Of a stretch of 64,000 bases of DNA, positions 10,241 to 19,170 are shown piece after piece. Positions within the stretch are counted from its first letter, which is position 1; each line of letters opens with the position of its first letter. Both the position numbers and the translations under genes were made by a program. The notes below the pieces were generated by a model, which was given only the letters and a program-made list of their open reading frames with translations, did no database searches and had not been told where the DNA came from. This DNA comes from Pseudochrobactrum asaccharolyticum (GTDB lineage: Bacteria; Pseudomonadota; Alphaproteobacteria; Rhizobiales; Rhizobiaceae), in NCBI RefSeq assembly GCF_003314995.1, contig NZ_QNRH01000002.1:124001-188000 (forward strand), written 5' to 3'.

Positions 10241-10271
10241 AAAGAACAGGCGCGGACATAATCCGCGCCTG
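10241..10271 (-). terminator. Rho-independent terminator of pepT
   Basis: On the minus strand, 31 nt after the pepT stop, the sequence CAGGCGCGGA-TTATG-TCCGCGCCTG forms a strong stem and is followed by TTCTTTT. Confidence 0.85.
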
Positions 10272-10301
10272 CACCATTCATAATCGTATTTGCGGGTCTA
10301 A

Positions 10302-11534
10302 TCAGCGTTTAGCTGCTGCGCGTTTGAGAATCTCAATTACCATCTCTGATGCCTTATTCAGTGAAGCCACTGGCAGAAACTCATAGATCGAATGGAAGTT
10401 GTGTGCACCGCAGAACAGGTTCGGGCAAGGCAGACCTTTTTCTGACAGAACTGCACCATCATAGCCGCCACGCATCGGGATGGCATAGGACTCGACACCA
10501 ATAGCTTTCATCGCTTCCAGAGCCAGCTCAACCGGATAGAAATTATCGCCCTTCAACCCTTCGGCAGCATTGCGATACATCGGACGATATTCAACCGACA
10601 CTGTGCCCTCACCATGCAACTGGTTAAAGCTTGCAGCGAGTATATCAATGAAATTACGGCGTTTATCATAACCCTCTACCGTAAAATCGCGGATATCAAC
10701 CACGATTTTGGCCGATGCCACGCTACCCTGAATGCCCTTGACCCAGTAATAGCCTTCACGATTTTCCGTATGTTCCGGCCGCTCACCGGCAGGCAACATA
10801 CCAACATATTGCTGGGCATAGAGAATGGCATTGCGCAACTTGCCCTTGGCCGACATCGGATGGGCTGGCTGACCACGGAAAGTGATGTGAAACTCACCGG
10901 CATTCCAGTTTTCATAGACGATTTCGCCCACTGCACAACAATCCAGCGTATAGGCAAAATCCGCATTGAGGCTCGACACATCCAGTGCTTTCGCACCAAG
11001 CAGACCAATTTCCTCATCCGGTACAAAAACGACTTTAACCTCGCCATGTTCAATCTGCGGGTTATCCTGCAACACCTGCATGGCATGCATCACTTCAGCA
11101 ATCGCTGATTTATTATCCGCCCCCAGCAGGCTGGTGCCGTCAGTGACGATAATACGGTCACCTTCATAATTTTTCAGCTCCGGAAATTCCTCAACACGCA
11201 TCACGATATCAAGCGCTTTATTGAGGACGATATCCCCGCCCTGATACTCCACCACATGCGCCTTGGTATCCGTGGTATATTCACCACTGGTATCCATATG
11301 GGCGACCCACGCGATCACCGGCGCCTGACGGCTGGCATCTTTGATATTGGACGGCAATGTACCAACCACGATGGAATGATCTCTCATTTCCACGGACAGT
11401 CCCAGATCGCGCAGCTCTCCTGCCAAAAGATTAGCAAGTTCGGTCTGGCCGCTGCTGGACGGGAGTTTTCCCGCATCGGATACGGCTGTGGTATTAATAC
11501 GGGTATAGTTCAGAAAGCGTTCAACAATATCCAT
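10302..11534 (-). CDS. pepT: Peptidase T (tripeptide aminopeptidase, M20B)
   Basis: A 410-aa cytosolic dizinc aminopeptidase that removes N-terminal residues from tripeptides. Full family length is present with all M20 signatures: HMDTS near residue 80 (first zinc His and Asp), LLGADNKSA (bridging Asp), PDEEIG (catalytic Glu pair), and a C-terminal GAHNFHSIYE carrying the last zinc His. The frame starts with MDIVERFLNYTRINTTA, the usual PepT N-terminus. Its ribosome site (GAAAG) is weak. It lies downstream of the dppA-type binding protein in the same direction, with a hairpin between them, so imported peptides would be its natural substrates. Confidence 0.95.
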   Translation of the reverse strand: MDIVERFLNYTRINTTAVSDAGKLPSSSGQTELANLLAGELRDLGLSVEMRDHSIVVGTLPSNIKDASRQAPVIAWVAHMDTSGEYTTDTKAHVVEYQGGDIVLNKALDIVMRVEEFPELKNYEGDRIIVTDGTSLLGADNKSAIAEVMHAMQVLQDNPQIEHGEVKVVFVPDEEIGLLGAKALDVSSLNADFAYTLDCCAVGEIVYENWNAGEFHITFRGQPAHPMSAKGKLRNAILYAQQYVGMLPAGERPEHTENREGYYWVKGIQGSVASAKIVVDIRDFTVEGYDKRRNFIDILAASFNQLHGEGTVSVEYRPMYRNAAEGLKGDNFYPVELALEAMKAIGVESYAIPMRGGYDGAVLSEKGLPCPNLFCGAHNFHSIYEFLPVASLNKASEMVIEILKRAAAKR

Positions 11535-11578
11535 CGGATTCTTTCAACTCAACTTACTGGTTCATTTCATCTTGCAGA

Positions 11579-11602
11579 AATGGCGCCGGTGACGGCGCCA
11601 TT
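11579..11602 (-). terminator. Hairpin between dppA and pepT
   Basis: A perfect inverted repeat (AATGGCGCCG / CGGCGCCATT) lies 46 nt after the dppA stop and is followed on the minus strand by TCTGC rather than a long T-run. It is probably a partial terminator or a 3'-end stabiliser for the abundant binding-protein message. Confidence 0.55.
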
Positions 11603-11647
11603 GATTTTGAAACAAGTGCTCACCAAAAACGGGTAAGATCGTGTCGC

Positions 11648-13246
11648 TTATTCTTCGATATCAACATCTTCAAAGAGATAACCGCCAAAAGGATCAACAC
11701 GGAAATCTTTGACTTTTTTGCTGACCGGCTGTTCCATCACCTGATGGGCAATCGTCAGCCAAGGCGCCTGTTCTTTAAAGACCACCTGAGCCTGTTCATA
11801 AAGCTTGGTGCGTTCTGCCTGATCAGTTGTCAGCTTAGCCGCCTGAATAAGCTTTTCGAAATCCGCATTACACCAGTTGGCACGGTTACTGCTGCCAACC
11901 GCTTCACAGCCCAACAGCGCTGCAAGGAAGTTATCCGGATCAGCCATACCACCGGTCCAGCCAAGCATCACCGCGCCGTCATGGTCTTTTTCGAGCGAGC
12001 GCTTGAGATATTCGCTCCAGTCATAGGAGACGATCTCAGCCTTCACGCCAACCTTCGCCAGATCAGCCTGCATCAGCTCTGCTGCACGGCGGGCATTCGG
12101 CATGTAAGGACGCTGCACAGGCATTGCCCAGATCTTCATAGAAAGATCCTTGACACCGGCTTCATCCAGAAGCTTGCGCGATGCTTCAATATCATAGGCG
12201 TCGTCTTTGACGTCTTTATTATAACCCCAAACGCCCGGAGGCATTGCGTTGACCGCAACCATACCGGTTGAGCCAAACACGGCATCAATGATCGCAGGTT
12301 TGTTGATCGCCATGTTCAGCGCTTTACGCACGCGTACATCGTCGAATGGTGCAACGACAGTATTATAGGCCATGAAAGCAATATTCAGACCTTCTTTGCG
12401 CTGCACTTCAAGCGAAGGATCGGCTTTCATCTCATCAATATCCGCAGGGTTCGGATAAGCGATGATATGGCATTCACCCGCTTTCAGCTTCTGAAAACGT
12501 ACCGATGCATCCGGCGTGATTGCGAAAATCAGATTGTCGATTTTCTGCTTACCACCCCAATAGTCAGGATTGGCCTGAAAACGCACAGCGCTGTTTGCCT
12601 GATAATCTACATATTGATACGGGCCGGTACCAACCGGCAACTGGCTCAGCTGATCAACCTTACCTTCCGCTACCAGCTGGTCTGCATATTCCTTGGACTG
12701 GATGACAGCAAAGGTCAGCGACAGCGAAGCAATCATGGTTGCTTCCGGACGGTTCAGCACGAATTTAACCGTATGATCGTCGATCTTCTGAATTTCTTTA
12801 ATCAATGACGGGAAAGAATAAGCACCATATTGCGGCCAGGTTCCTTTACCGTAAAACGGGTTTTCTTTATTACCCTGACGATCAAAGCTGAAAATCACGT
12901 CATCCGCGTTGAATTCACGGGTCGGTGTGAAATAGCTGGTCGTCTGGAACTTCACGCCTTTACGCAGGTGGAAAGTATATTCTTTACCGTCTGCTGAAAT
13001 CTCCCAGCTTGTCGCCAGACCCGGCTCCAGCTCTGTCGAGCCGCGCTTGATCTTGATCAGACCATTAGACACGTTACGCGCCGAAGCATCATATGTTGCA
13101 CCTGATGTGGTGGTTGCCGCATCAAAATTGTCCGGCGCTGCTTCCGAACAATAGATCAGTGTTTTGGCTGAAGCCTGCGCCGAAGCCAGCCCGCCAAGCA
13201 CCAATGCAAGCGCAGTGGCTGAAAGGGCCTTTGTATAAATATTCAT
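11648..13246 (-). CDS. dppA: Periplasmic dipeptide (and probably heme) binding protein DppA
   Basis: 532 aa, SBP family 5. The ATG at 13246 is preceded by GGGGA at 7 nt. An alternative start at 13273 would put extra residues before the signal peptide (MNIYTKALSATALALVLGG, cleavage after ASA). The mature part closely follows E. coli DppA: IYCSEAAPDNFDAATTTSG, the FNADDVIFSFDRQ core, ITPDASVRFQKL, and AMPVQRPYMPNARRAAELMQ. DppA delivers di- and tripeptides to the Dpp permease and in E. coli also binds heme. No permease genes adjoin it here, so it must use one encoded elsewhere, or the Dpp-like system at 38-44 kb. It is divergent from a LysR gene and followed by pepT. Confidence 0.92.
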   Translation of the reverse strand: MNIYTKALSATALALVLGGLASAQASAKTLIYCSEAAPDNFDAATTTSGATYDASARNVSNGLIKIKRGSTELEPGLATSWEISADGKEYTFHLRKGVKFQTTSYFTPTREFNADDVIFSFDRQGNKENPFYGKGTWPQYGAYSFPSLIKEIQKIDDHTVKFVLNRPEATMIASLSLTFAVIQSKEYADQLVAEGKVDQLSQLPVGTGPYQYVDYQANSAVRFQANPDYWGGKQKIDNLIFAITPDASVRFQKLKAGECHIIAYPNPADIDEMKADPSLEVQRKEGLNIAFMAYNTVVAPFDDVRVRKALNMAINKPAIIDAVFGSTGMVAVNAMPPGVWGYNKDVKDDAYDIEASRKLLDEAGVKDLSMKIWAMPVQRPYMPNARRAAELMQADLAKVGVKAEIVSYDWSEYLKRSLEKDHDGAVMLGWTGGMADPDNFLAALLGCEAVGSSNRANWCNADFEKLIQAAKLTTDQAERTKLYEQAQVVFKEQAPWLTIAHQVMEQPVSKKVKDFRVDPFGGYLFEDVDIEE

Positions 13247-13427
13247 ATGGTATTCCCCAATTCCATCCGGCACCTGAGCAGATCAGGTGATTCCGTAGGG
13301 TAATAGTGGAACGATCTCTGTTTGAGTTCCATTGATTATTTTATATGAAACAACAATGATCCCAATTAATAACGGGCATACCAGCCAGAACTCATTTGTC
13401 CAAAGCAAAACCGGAACCTCCGCCCTC

Positions 13428-14339
13428 ATGGATACATTCAACACGATGCGCACCTTTCGCCGTATTGTCGAGCTTGGCGGGCTGGCGAAAGCTGCAGAAG
13501 ATTTGGGCATCTCTCCCGCGGGTCTCAGCAAACAATTACGGGCACTGGAAGCGCATCTCGATACGGTACTTATTCAGCGCACCACACGCAGCATGAGCCT
13601 GACAGAAACCGGCCGTACCTATTATGCCGATTGCTGCCGGATATTAGACGAGCTGGAAATGCTGGAGCGCTCAATCAAACAACAATCCCAACGGGTGAGC
13701 GGCAAATTACGTGTTAATACGCCTTTGTCTTTTGCACTGAGTACGCTCTCCCCGCTACTGGCCGAATTTCTGAAACAATATCCGGATTTGCAACTGGATT
13801 TGGTGATGGAAGACCGGCTGGTTGACGCCGTTGCCTATGGTTTTGATGTCTCCATAAGACTACGCAATACGCTGGAAGATTCCACGCTGATTGCCCGCCG
13901 CCTTGCTTCTCTCGAGCAGAAACTCTGTGCCGCGCCGGTCTATCTTGAGAAATACGGCACACCGGAAACAGCCGCCGATCTCCATCGCCATAAAATACTG
14001 AATTACAGTCTGGCACATACGCAAGGCGTTACCAACGACAGCGAAGCGCAGGAGCCGGACAGCAACGCTCTGTCGCCTAATGGTGATCATAGTCAGGTCA
14101 ATAATAGTCTGATGCTGCGTGATCTGCTGATTGCCGGATTGGGGATCGGCGCCTTACCATCTTTCCTGGCAGACCCCGCCATTCGTGATGGCAAATTACA
14201 GCGCATCCTGCCTGCTCTCGTGAATGAACCGCGTCATATTTATGCAGTCTATCCGACCAGCCGCCATTTGCAGCCCAAGGTCAAAGCCTTTGTTGACTTT
14301 CTCAGTCAGCATCTGCCACGGGCTTTGCAGGTGGGCTGA
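13428..14339 (+). CDS. LysR-family transcriptional regulator
   Basis: 303 aa from ATG 13428 (MDTFNTMRTFRRIVELGG). Earlier in-frame starts exist back to 13332 but would add a non-homologous extension. The N-terminal winged HTH is clear (GLAKAAEDLGISPAGLSKQL, residues about 17-40). The effector-binding domain starts near residue 88 with GKLRVNTPLSF and contains SIRLRN and GIGALPSFLADP. It resembles the CrgA/AaeR-type branch. It is divergent from dppA with about 180 bp between starts, and the next gene downstream encodes a DsbA-like protein, so either could be its target. The effector is unknown. Confidence 0.88.
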   Translation: MDTFNTMRTFRRIVELGGLAKAAEDLGISPAGLSKQLRALEAHLDTVLIQRTTRSMSLTETGRTYYADCCRILDELEMLERSIKQQSQRVSGKLRVNTPLSFALSTLSPLLAEFLKQYPDLQLDLVMEDRLVDAVAYGFDVSIRLRNTLEDSTLIARRLASLEQKLCAAPVYLEKYGTPETAADLHRHKILNYSLAHTQGVTNDSEAQEPDSNALSPNGDHSQVNNSLMLRDLLIAGLGIGALPSFLADPAIRDGKLQRILPALVNEPRHIYAVYPTSRHLQPKVKAFVDFLSQHLPRALQVG

Positions 14340-14439
14340 GCACGCATTCTTAACCTGCAGTAAAAACTGTCTGCACCGCTACGTGCTTATTCCGCTGCGG
14401 TGAGACCGGTAATGTGATGTTCAACGAAAGGACATCACA

Positions 14440-15111
14440 ATGACACTCCAAGCAAACACCCTCACCTCCCCGCTGATTATTGATTTCTATCATGATGCCG
14501 TATGCGGCTGGTGCTATGTTATGTCACCACGCCTGCGTCAGGTTGCTGGTGAACTCGGTATTCAGGTACGTCACCATACATTTGTGTTGCAGGATTCCCG
14601 CGAACAGATGGTGCAGGTATTCGGCTCTATGGAACGTGCCAAGAGCGAAATTCTTGGTCACTGGAAGGCCTGTGCCGAACAAGACGATGCACAGCGCATC
14701 AATATTGAAGGCATGCGCGCCCAAAGTTTCGAATATCCGAACGGACTGGCTTCGGCACTCGCCTGTCAGGCTGCCCATATGCTTGGCGGACACACAGCCC
14801 ATTGGGATTATTTCGACGCAGTACAGCGTGCCCATCTCACCGAAAACCGCAATATCAGTGATGCCGTGGTGCTCACAGATATTGCTGCATCTCTGGGTTT
14901 CGACCGCGACGCTTTCACCACCGCTATGACCAGTGAAGATGCAGCACAACGCGTACAAGCAGACCGCATGCAGGCCATGCAGCTTGGTATCCGCTCAATT
15001 CCCACTCTGATTGTCAGCTCTGCGGACAAAACAACCGACCCGATCCGTTTGCAAACCACGCCTGCCGAACTGCTGAAAAGTCGTTTGCAGGACATGATGC
15101 AAGCCGCCTGA
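14440..15111 (+). CDS. DsbA-family oxidoreductase (FrnE-like)
   Basis: 223 aa, thioredoxin fold with helical insertion, no signal peptide, hence cytosolic. The redox motif C-G-W-C is at about residues 26-29 (DAVCGWCYVMSP), and the cis-proline loop SIPTLIV lies near residue 187. This fits the FrnE / 2-hydroxychromene-2-carboxylate isomerase branch of DsbA proteins. A good ribosome site (GAAAGGA) precedes ATG 14440. The cyclase-family gene starts 45 nt downstream in the same direction and the two probably form an operon. The physiological substrate is not predictable. Confidence 0.85.
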   Translation: MTLQANTLTSPLIIDFYHDAVCGWCYVMSPRLRQVAGELGIQVRHHTFVLQDSREQMVQVFGSMERAKSEILGHWKACAEQDDAQRINIEGMRAQSFEYPNGLASALACQAAHMLGGHTAHWDYFDAVQRAHLTENRNISDAVVLTDIAASLGFDRDAFTTAMTSEDAAQRVQADRMQAMQLGIRSIPTLIVSSADKTTDPIRLQTTPAELLKSRLQDMMQAA

Positions 15112-15156
15112 ACACTTCCTCCCCTCCCGAACACTATATTTCCCAAAGGAACCACC

Positions 15157-16188
15157 ATGCCTGTAAATTTCTCCGGCCGCTTGCTCGGCCTGCTGATGCT
15201 CGGCACTGCCAGCCTCTCCGCAAGTTTTTCCCCTGCTCTCGCGGACACCGCAGCCAAACCGGCTGTTGCTGCCAGCGGACAGGAAGTCGGTATCAGCCCG
15301 TGGGGGCCGGAAGATGAAATCGGCCGCCTCAATCTGATTACCCCCGCTTCACGTGCGGCCATTCTCTCCCGTATCGAGGGCAGTAAAGTCTATGATCTGG
15401 CGACAGATTATTATCTGGGCATGCCGAGCTGGCAGGATGCCGGTGACCCGCATTATCAATTCTGGATGACCCATACGCCGCGCGGCACCGAGATTGACGA
15501 CCCGATGGGTGTCGGCAAAGATATGAACACGACCCGCAGCTATACCGGCACGGCTTTCTCCATGTATAGCCATACCGGCACACATATTGATGCACTCAAC
15601 CATTTCGGTATTCACGGCAAAATCTGGAACGGTTTCAAAGCTGATGAACATCTGGGCGATCGTGGCTGGAACCGCACCGGCATTGAAAAATTCCCGCCGC
15701 TGATTGCCCGTGGCGTGATGATTGACGTGGCTGCCGCCAAAGGCGTGGATATGTTGCCGGATCAATACCGCATCACACCGCAGGATCTCAAAGATGCGCT
15801 GGCCAAACAGAAAACCACACTTCAGGAAGGCGATATCGTTCTGATCCGTACCGGCCGCATGAAACTCTTTAATGATCCGAAAGCTTATATGGCTGCACCT
15901 CCGGGAATGGGGCTGGATGCAGCACGTTATCTGGTTGAAGAAGGCGGCGCGATGATTGTCGGTGCGGATAATCTGAGCTTTGAAACCTTCCCGTCAGAAG
16001 TCGCGGATGATTATGTACCGCTACATACCTATCTGCTGGCACAGCAGGGCGCACCGATTATTGAGCTGATTGCTCTGGATGAACTCTCAAAAGATAAAGT
16101 CTATGAATTTGCCTTTATCGGTGGGCCTCTGAAAATCCGTGGGGGTGATGCGGCACCACTGCGTCCGGTTGCGATCCCTGTACGATAA
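15157..16188 (+). CDS. Exported cyclase-family (kynurenine-formamidase-like) metal hydrolase
   Basis: 343 aa. The signal peptide is MPVNFSGRLLGLLMLGTAS with cleavage near PALA. The mature protein is a PF04199-type hydrolase. The metal-binding motif H-T-G-T-H-I-D-A-L-N-H is at about residues 146-156, and the conserved EDEIGRLNLI and GADNLSFE blocks are also present. The family contains kynurenine formamidase, isatin hydrolase and other amide or cyclic-imide hydrolases that use a Mn/Zn site. A periplasmic location is unusual compared with the cytosolic kynurenine enzymes. AAAGGA precedes the ATG. The substrate is unknown. Confidence 0.85.
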   Translation: MPVNFSGRLLGLLMLGTASLSASFSPALADTAAKPAVAASGQEVGISPWGPEDEIGRLNLITPASRAAILSRIEGSKVYDLATDYYLGMPSWQDAGDPHYQFWMTHTPRGTEIDDPMGVGKDMNTTRSYTGTAFSMYSHTGTHIDALNHFGIHGKIWNGFKADEHLGDRGWNRTGIEKFPPLIARGVMIDVAAAKGVDMLPDQYRITPQDLKDALAKQKTTLQEGDIVLIRTGRMKLFNDPKAYMAAPPGMGLDAARYLVEEGGAMIVGADNLSFETFPSEVADDYVPLHTYLLAQQGAPIIELIALDELSKDKVYEFAFIGGPLKIRGGDAAPLRPVAIPVR

Positions 16189-16214
16189 TTCAAATAGCTC
16201 AATACAACAGCATC

Positions 16215-16243
16215 ATCCGGCAGGTCCGAAAAACCTGCCGGAT
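16215..16243 (+). terminator. Hairpin downstream of the cyclase-family gene
   Basis: A perfect 11-bp inverted repeat (ATCCGGCAGGT / ACCTGCCGGAT) with a 7-nt loop begins 27 nt after the stop. It is followed by TGGTGATT, so termination strength is uncertain. Confidence 0.6.
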
Positions 16244-16335
16244 TGGTGATTCCCCTGCCGGTCAAAATGCTTTAAGTGTTGCAGACAGCCGGTTCCGGCA
16301 ATCCTATTTAGTGTCGGTCAAACCGGAAATTATTG

Positions 16336-16929
16336 ATGTCAATAAAAAGCATTTTCTATACGCTGCTCGCAGGCAGCACGCTCTGGGCAGGTCACGCACA
16401 GGCCGAGGTCATTGAAAAAATTGAGACTTATGCGATTTCCGGCACCTCAGGCCCAGCACTTTATGCTGCCATTGGCGAAAAAGGCCCGCTGATCGGCAAG
16501 AATATCCGCACCATTGCCCATACCAATTTCACGCTGCTCTGGTCGCGCAAGTATAAAACCGACGACGGCAATTGCACATTGGTGTCCGCCAAGCCCAAAC
16601 TAACCATCACTTATACATTGCCGAAACCGGCACAAAAGCTGCCGCTGCAAACCGCAGCACTCTGGTCAACTTTCTATGATGGCATTGAAAAACATGAACA
16701 TATTCATGGTGATTACATCAAAGAGATGGTGCAGAAGATTGAAACGGCAACCGTCGGCATGTCTGTTGCCAAAGACCCGAAATGCGTAAAATTCAAAACA
16801 GAACTGAACAAAGTACTCTCAGAACTGTTTCAGGAACAACGCCAGCGCGGCCGCGATTTTGACCGCCTGGAAATGTCACAGGGCGGCAATGTCCATCAAT
16901 TGATCTTGGGGCTGGTCAACAGCCGCTGA
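16336..16929 (+). CDS. DUF922 secreted protein, predicted Zn-dependent protease
   Basis: 197 aa from ATG 16336. The preceding TTG is also in frame. The signal peptide (MSIKSIFYTLLAGSTLWAG, cleavage near HAQA) directs it to the periplasm. The body matches DUF922 (COG5661-type): a Cys-containing YKTDDGNCTL segment, YTLPKPAQKLP, and then the HExxH-type motif KHEHIHGDY at about residues 118-126, which is the basis for the predicted metalloprotease activity. A second Cys (DPKCVKF) may pair with the first. It stands alone with 140 bp upstream and 450 bp downstream. No substrate is known. Confidence 0.82.
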   Translation: MSIKSIFYTLLAGSTLWAGHAQAEVIEKIETYAISGTSGPALYAAIGEKGPLIGKNIRTIAHTNFTLLWSRKYKTDDGNCTLVSAKPKLTITYTLPKPAQKLPLQTAALWSTFYDGIEKHEHIHGDYIKEMVQKIETATVGMSVAKDPKCVKFKTELNKVLSELFQEQRQRGRDFDRLEMSQGGNVHQLILGLVNSR

Positions 16930-17380
16930 AAGAGCACACCTCCTGTGTATAAGTCCTGAGTGCGACTCCGAAAGTCGTATCCAGAACATAGATTTATTAC
17001 CGCAAAACCACACTTAAATGCACAAAACGGCATATTATTAGCTCAAATTGGCAGAATGATATGCCTTTTTGAGCATTATTGTGCCTGTACTCTGCCATTT
17101 CGTCACTGTAGTTATCTGCGCGGCAGAAAGTGGAGGTTGTCTGCAACGGAGGATATGTCCTGCCCCTGACAGGTCTTTGCATACACACTATCAACATCAA
17201 ACTATGTTGAATGTGAGCATATTATGCAAAACAGCACTTGTATGCGGAGCCAAGGAATTTTATCAGAACGCAATAATAAGTTGTATTACCGGTTGAGGTT
17301 CCCAGCCTGACGGGTAAATCCGCGCGAAAGCGCTATAATAGCAGACACCCTGTGGAGCGCAGGGGCAAACGGAGCAGGCA
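16930..17380. other. Intergenic region before the polar amino acid ABC operon
   Basis: About 450 bases with no convincing gene. There are short inverted repeats (TGCGACT / AGTCGTA just after the DUF922 gene; GCGCGAAAGCGC near 17322), and the promoter for the downstream ABC operon must be here. I looked for a riboswitch near 17295-17380 and could not match a known class. Confidence 0.5.
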
Positions 17381-17632
17381 ATGAAAAATCATTCTGATAT
17401 CTGGGATATCGTGGAAGAGAAAAGCCCTGCTTATTTTGACTTCAGCGACATCATCGGTGCCTGTTGTGTACAGGATACACGACTGCCTTCATGGAAAATG
17501 GCCGGACAAATGGTTGCGCGGGCTGATATGCCTGCTGCCCGTGCCGGTCAGACCAAGCGCTCCGGCGCAACAATTTTCATCCGTCCTGCAACGGACGATG
17601 CTCAGCCAGCCTTGCCCCGTCAACTGCATTAA
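17381..17632 (+). CDS. Small ORF with an M20-peptidase-like N-terminus, possible gene remnant
   Basis: 83 codons, with GGAG 6-7 nt before the ATG. The first 22 residues (MKNHSDIWDIVEEKSPAYFD) look like the start of M20/AbgB-type amidohydrolases, which usually begin with a W-x-x-V-x-x-K-x-x-x-F-x-x-LSD pattern. The rest (GACCVQDTRLPSWKMAG...) matches nothing I recognise and lacks the metal motifs. It sits directly upstream of an ABC operon, where M20 hydrolases are often encoded. It may be a decayed amidohydrolase that kept only its translation start, or a novel small protein. Confidence 0.35.
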   Translation: MKNHSDIWDIVEEKSPAYFDFSDIIGACCVQDTRLPSWKMAGQMVARADMPAARAGQTKRSGATIFIRPATDDAQPALPRQLH

Positions 17633-17695
17633 AGGCTGGCTACAGGATATGACTATGACTTTCTCTCTTTTATTCTCCAACAGGCCAAGGACATT

Positions 17696-18418
17696 ATGAA
17701 GCAACTCAGCTTTTTTGAAATCCTCAGCTTCGGGCCTGACGGCTGGGGGCATGTTCTGCTCACCGGTGCCTTGATGAGTGTTGCCCTTGCTGTGACCGGC
17801 TTTTTGCTCGGCGCTGTCATCGGTGTGTTCGGCGCATGGGCTAAAATCTCCGGCGGACGTGTAACCCGTACCATTGCGGACGGCTATACAACGGTCATCC
17901 GTGGCATTCCCGATCTGCTGATCATCTATCTGTTTTATTTCGGTGGCAGTGCCGCGATTACCGCAATCGGCAAATTGTTCGGTGCTGAGGGTTTCCTCGG
18001 CTTTCCGGGCTTCCTCGCCGGTATGCTGGCCATCGCTATTTCATGTGGCGCGCATCATACGGAAGTTTTCCGTGGTGCGTTTAAAGCCGTTGCCAAAGGC
18101 GAGCTGGAAGCAGCAACAGCCTGCGGCATGGGTCGCTGGATGAAGTTCCGCCGTATTATTGCGCCTCTGTCACTGCGTCATGCTTTGCCGGGTCTGGGCA
18201 ATGTGTGGCAGGTCTCCTTGAAAGAATCCGCTCTGGTGTCTGTCACCGGTGTTGTGGAACTGCTGCGTCAGGCACAGATCGGTGCCGGTTCTACCGGTCT
18301 GCCGTTCAACTTCTTCCTGATCGCCGGTGCTCTCTATCTGCTGATTTCGTCTATTTCCGGCGGCATTCTGCAATCTGCTGAGCGCTATTTCTCGCGCGGT
18401 GTGAGGAGAGCCCAATGA
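17696..18418 (+). CDS. Polar amino acid/opine ABC permease (HisQ/OccQ type)
   Basis: 240 aa inner-membrane permease with about five hydrophobic segments. The cytoplasmic EAA loop is EAATACGMGRWMKFRRII, and TTVIRGIPDLLIIYLFYFGG is a typical HisQ/OccQ signature. AAGGA precedes the ATG. The stop overlaps the start of the next permease by 4 nt (ATGA), so the two are translationally coupled. It pairs with the next gene as a heterodimer and with the ATPase at 19167. Likely substrates are arginine, ornithine, histidine or opine-like derivatives; the exact one cannot be read from sequence. Confidence 0.92.
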   Translation: MKQLSFFEILSFGPDGWGHVLLTGALMSVALAVTGFLLGAVIGVFGAWAKISGGRVTRTIADGYTTVIRGIPDLLIIYLFYFGGSAAITAIGKLFGAEGFLGFPGFLAGMLAIAISCGAHHTEVFRGAFKAVAKGELEAATACGMGRWMKFRRIIAPLSLRHALPGLGNVWQVSLKESALVSVTGVVELLRQAQIGAGSTGLPFNFFLIAGALYLLISSISGGILQSAERYFSRGVRRAQ

Positions 18419-19170
18419 GTTTTGAGTTTTTCGCTGAATCTTTCATGGCGATGCTGGCAGGTTTGCCGCTGACCCTGAAACTGGCAGCAACTGCCATTGC
18501 GCTGGGTGCCTGTCTTGCGCTGATCATCGCGATGATGCGTCTGTCCGGCAATATCGTGCTGGACTGGATTGCACGCATTTATGTGTTTGTGTTCCGCGGC
18601 ACGCCGCTGCTGGTGCAGATCTTCATCATTTATTATGGCCTCAGCCAGTTTCCGGCAGTGCGCTATTCCTTCCTGTGGCCGATCCTGCGTGAGCCTTACT
18701 GGTGTGCAGTGATTGCCCTGACGATGAACACTGCGGCCTATGCCGGTGAGATCATCCGTGGCGGTCTGCTGTCCGTGCCCCATGGCCAGATTGAAGCTGC
18801 CAAAGCCTCCGGCATGTCGCGCTTCACCACCTTCCGCCGTATTGTGATGCCGCTGGCTATCCGTCAGGCGCTGCCTGCTTACGGCAATGAAATGATCTCT
18901 ATGGTTAAAGCCACATCGCTGGCCTCGATCATTACACTGATGGAAGTAACCGGTATTGCAGCCAAGCTGATTGCCGAAAGCTACCGCGCCATTGAAGTCT
19001 TCATTGTTGCAGGTGCGATCTATCTTGCCATCAACTTCATTCTGACCCGTCTTCTGCTGCTGGCTGAATATCGTCTGACCCCGTATCTGCGTCAGCCTGT
19101 TCCTGTCAGCGTCTCTGCCAGCACTTCAAATTCTGGCGGCCAAGTTCCTACAGAAGGAAAATCCTCGTGA
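18415..19170 (+). CDS. Polar amino acid/opine ABC permease (HisM/OccM type)
   Basis: 251 aa. The HisM-like core has [20 protein letters not shown] and the EAA loop [19 protein letters not shown]. The C-terminal 30 residues after YLRQPVPV are a Ser/Thr-rich tail not usual in HisM. It overlaps the upstream permease by 4 nt and the downstream ATPase by 4 nt. It forms the second half of the membrane channel. Confidence 0.92.
   Translation: MSFEFFAESFMAMLAGLPLTLKLAATAIALGACLALIIAMMRLSGNIVLDWIARIYVFVFRGTPLLVQIFIIYYGLSQFPAVRYSFLWPILREPYWCAVIALTMNTAAYAGEIIRGGLLSVPHGQIEAAKASGMSRFTTFRRIVMPLAIRQALPAYGNEMISMVKATSLASIITLMEVTGIAAKLIAESYRAIEVFIVAGAIYLAINFILTRLLLLAEYRLTPYLRQPVPVSVSASTSNSGGQVPTEGKSS

Noticed and set aside
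17295-17380. Possible glycine-type or guanidine-type riboswitch before the ABC operon
   Set aside because: Fragments such as GCGCAGGGGCAA recall a glycine aptamer core, but the paired P1-P3 elements and the CTCTCAGG block are missing, and no ACGR double hairpin fits.
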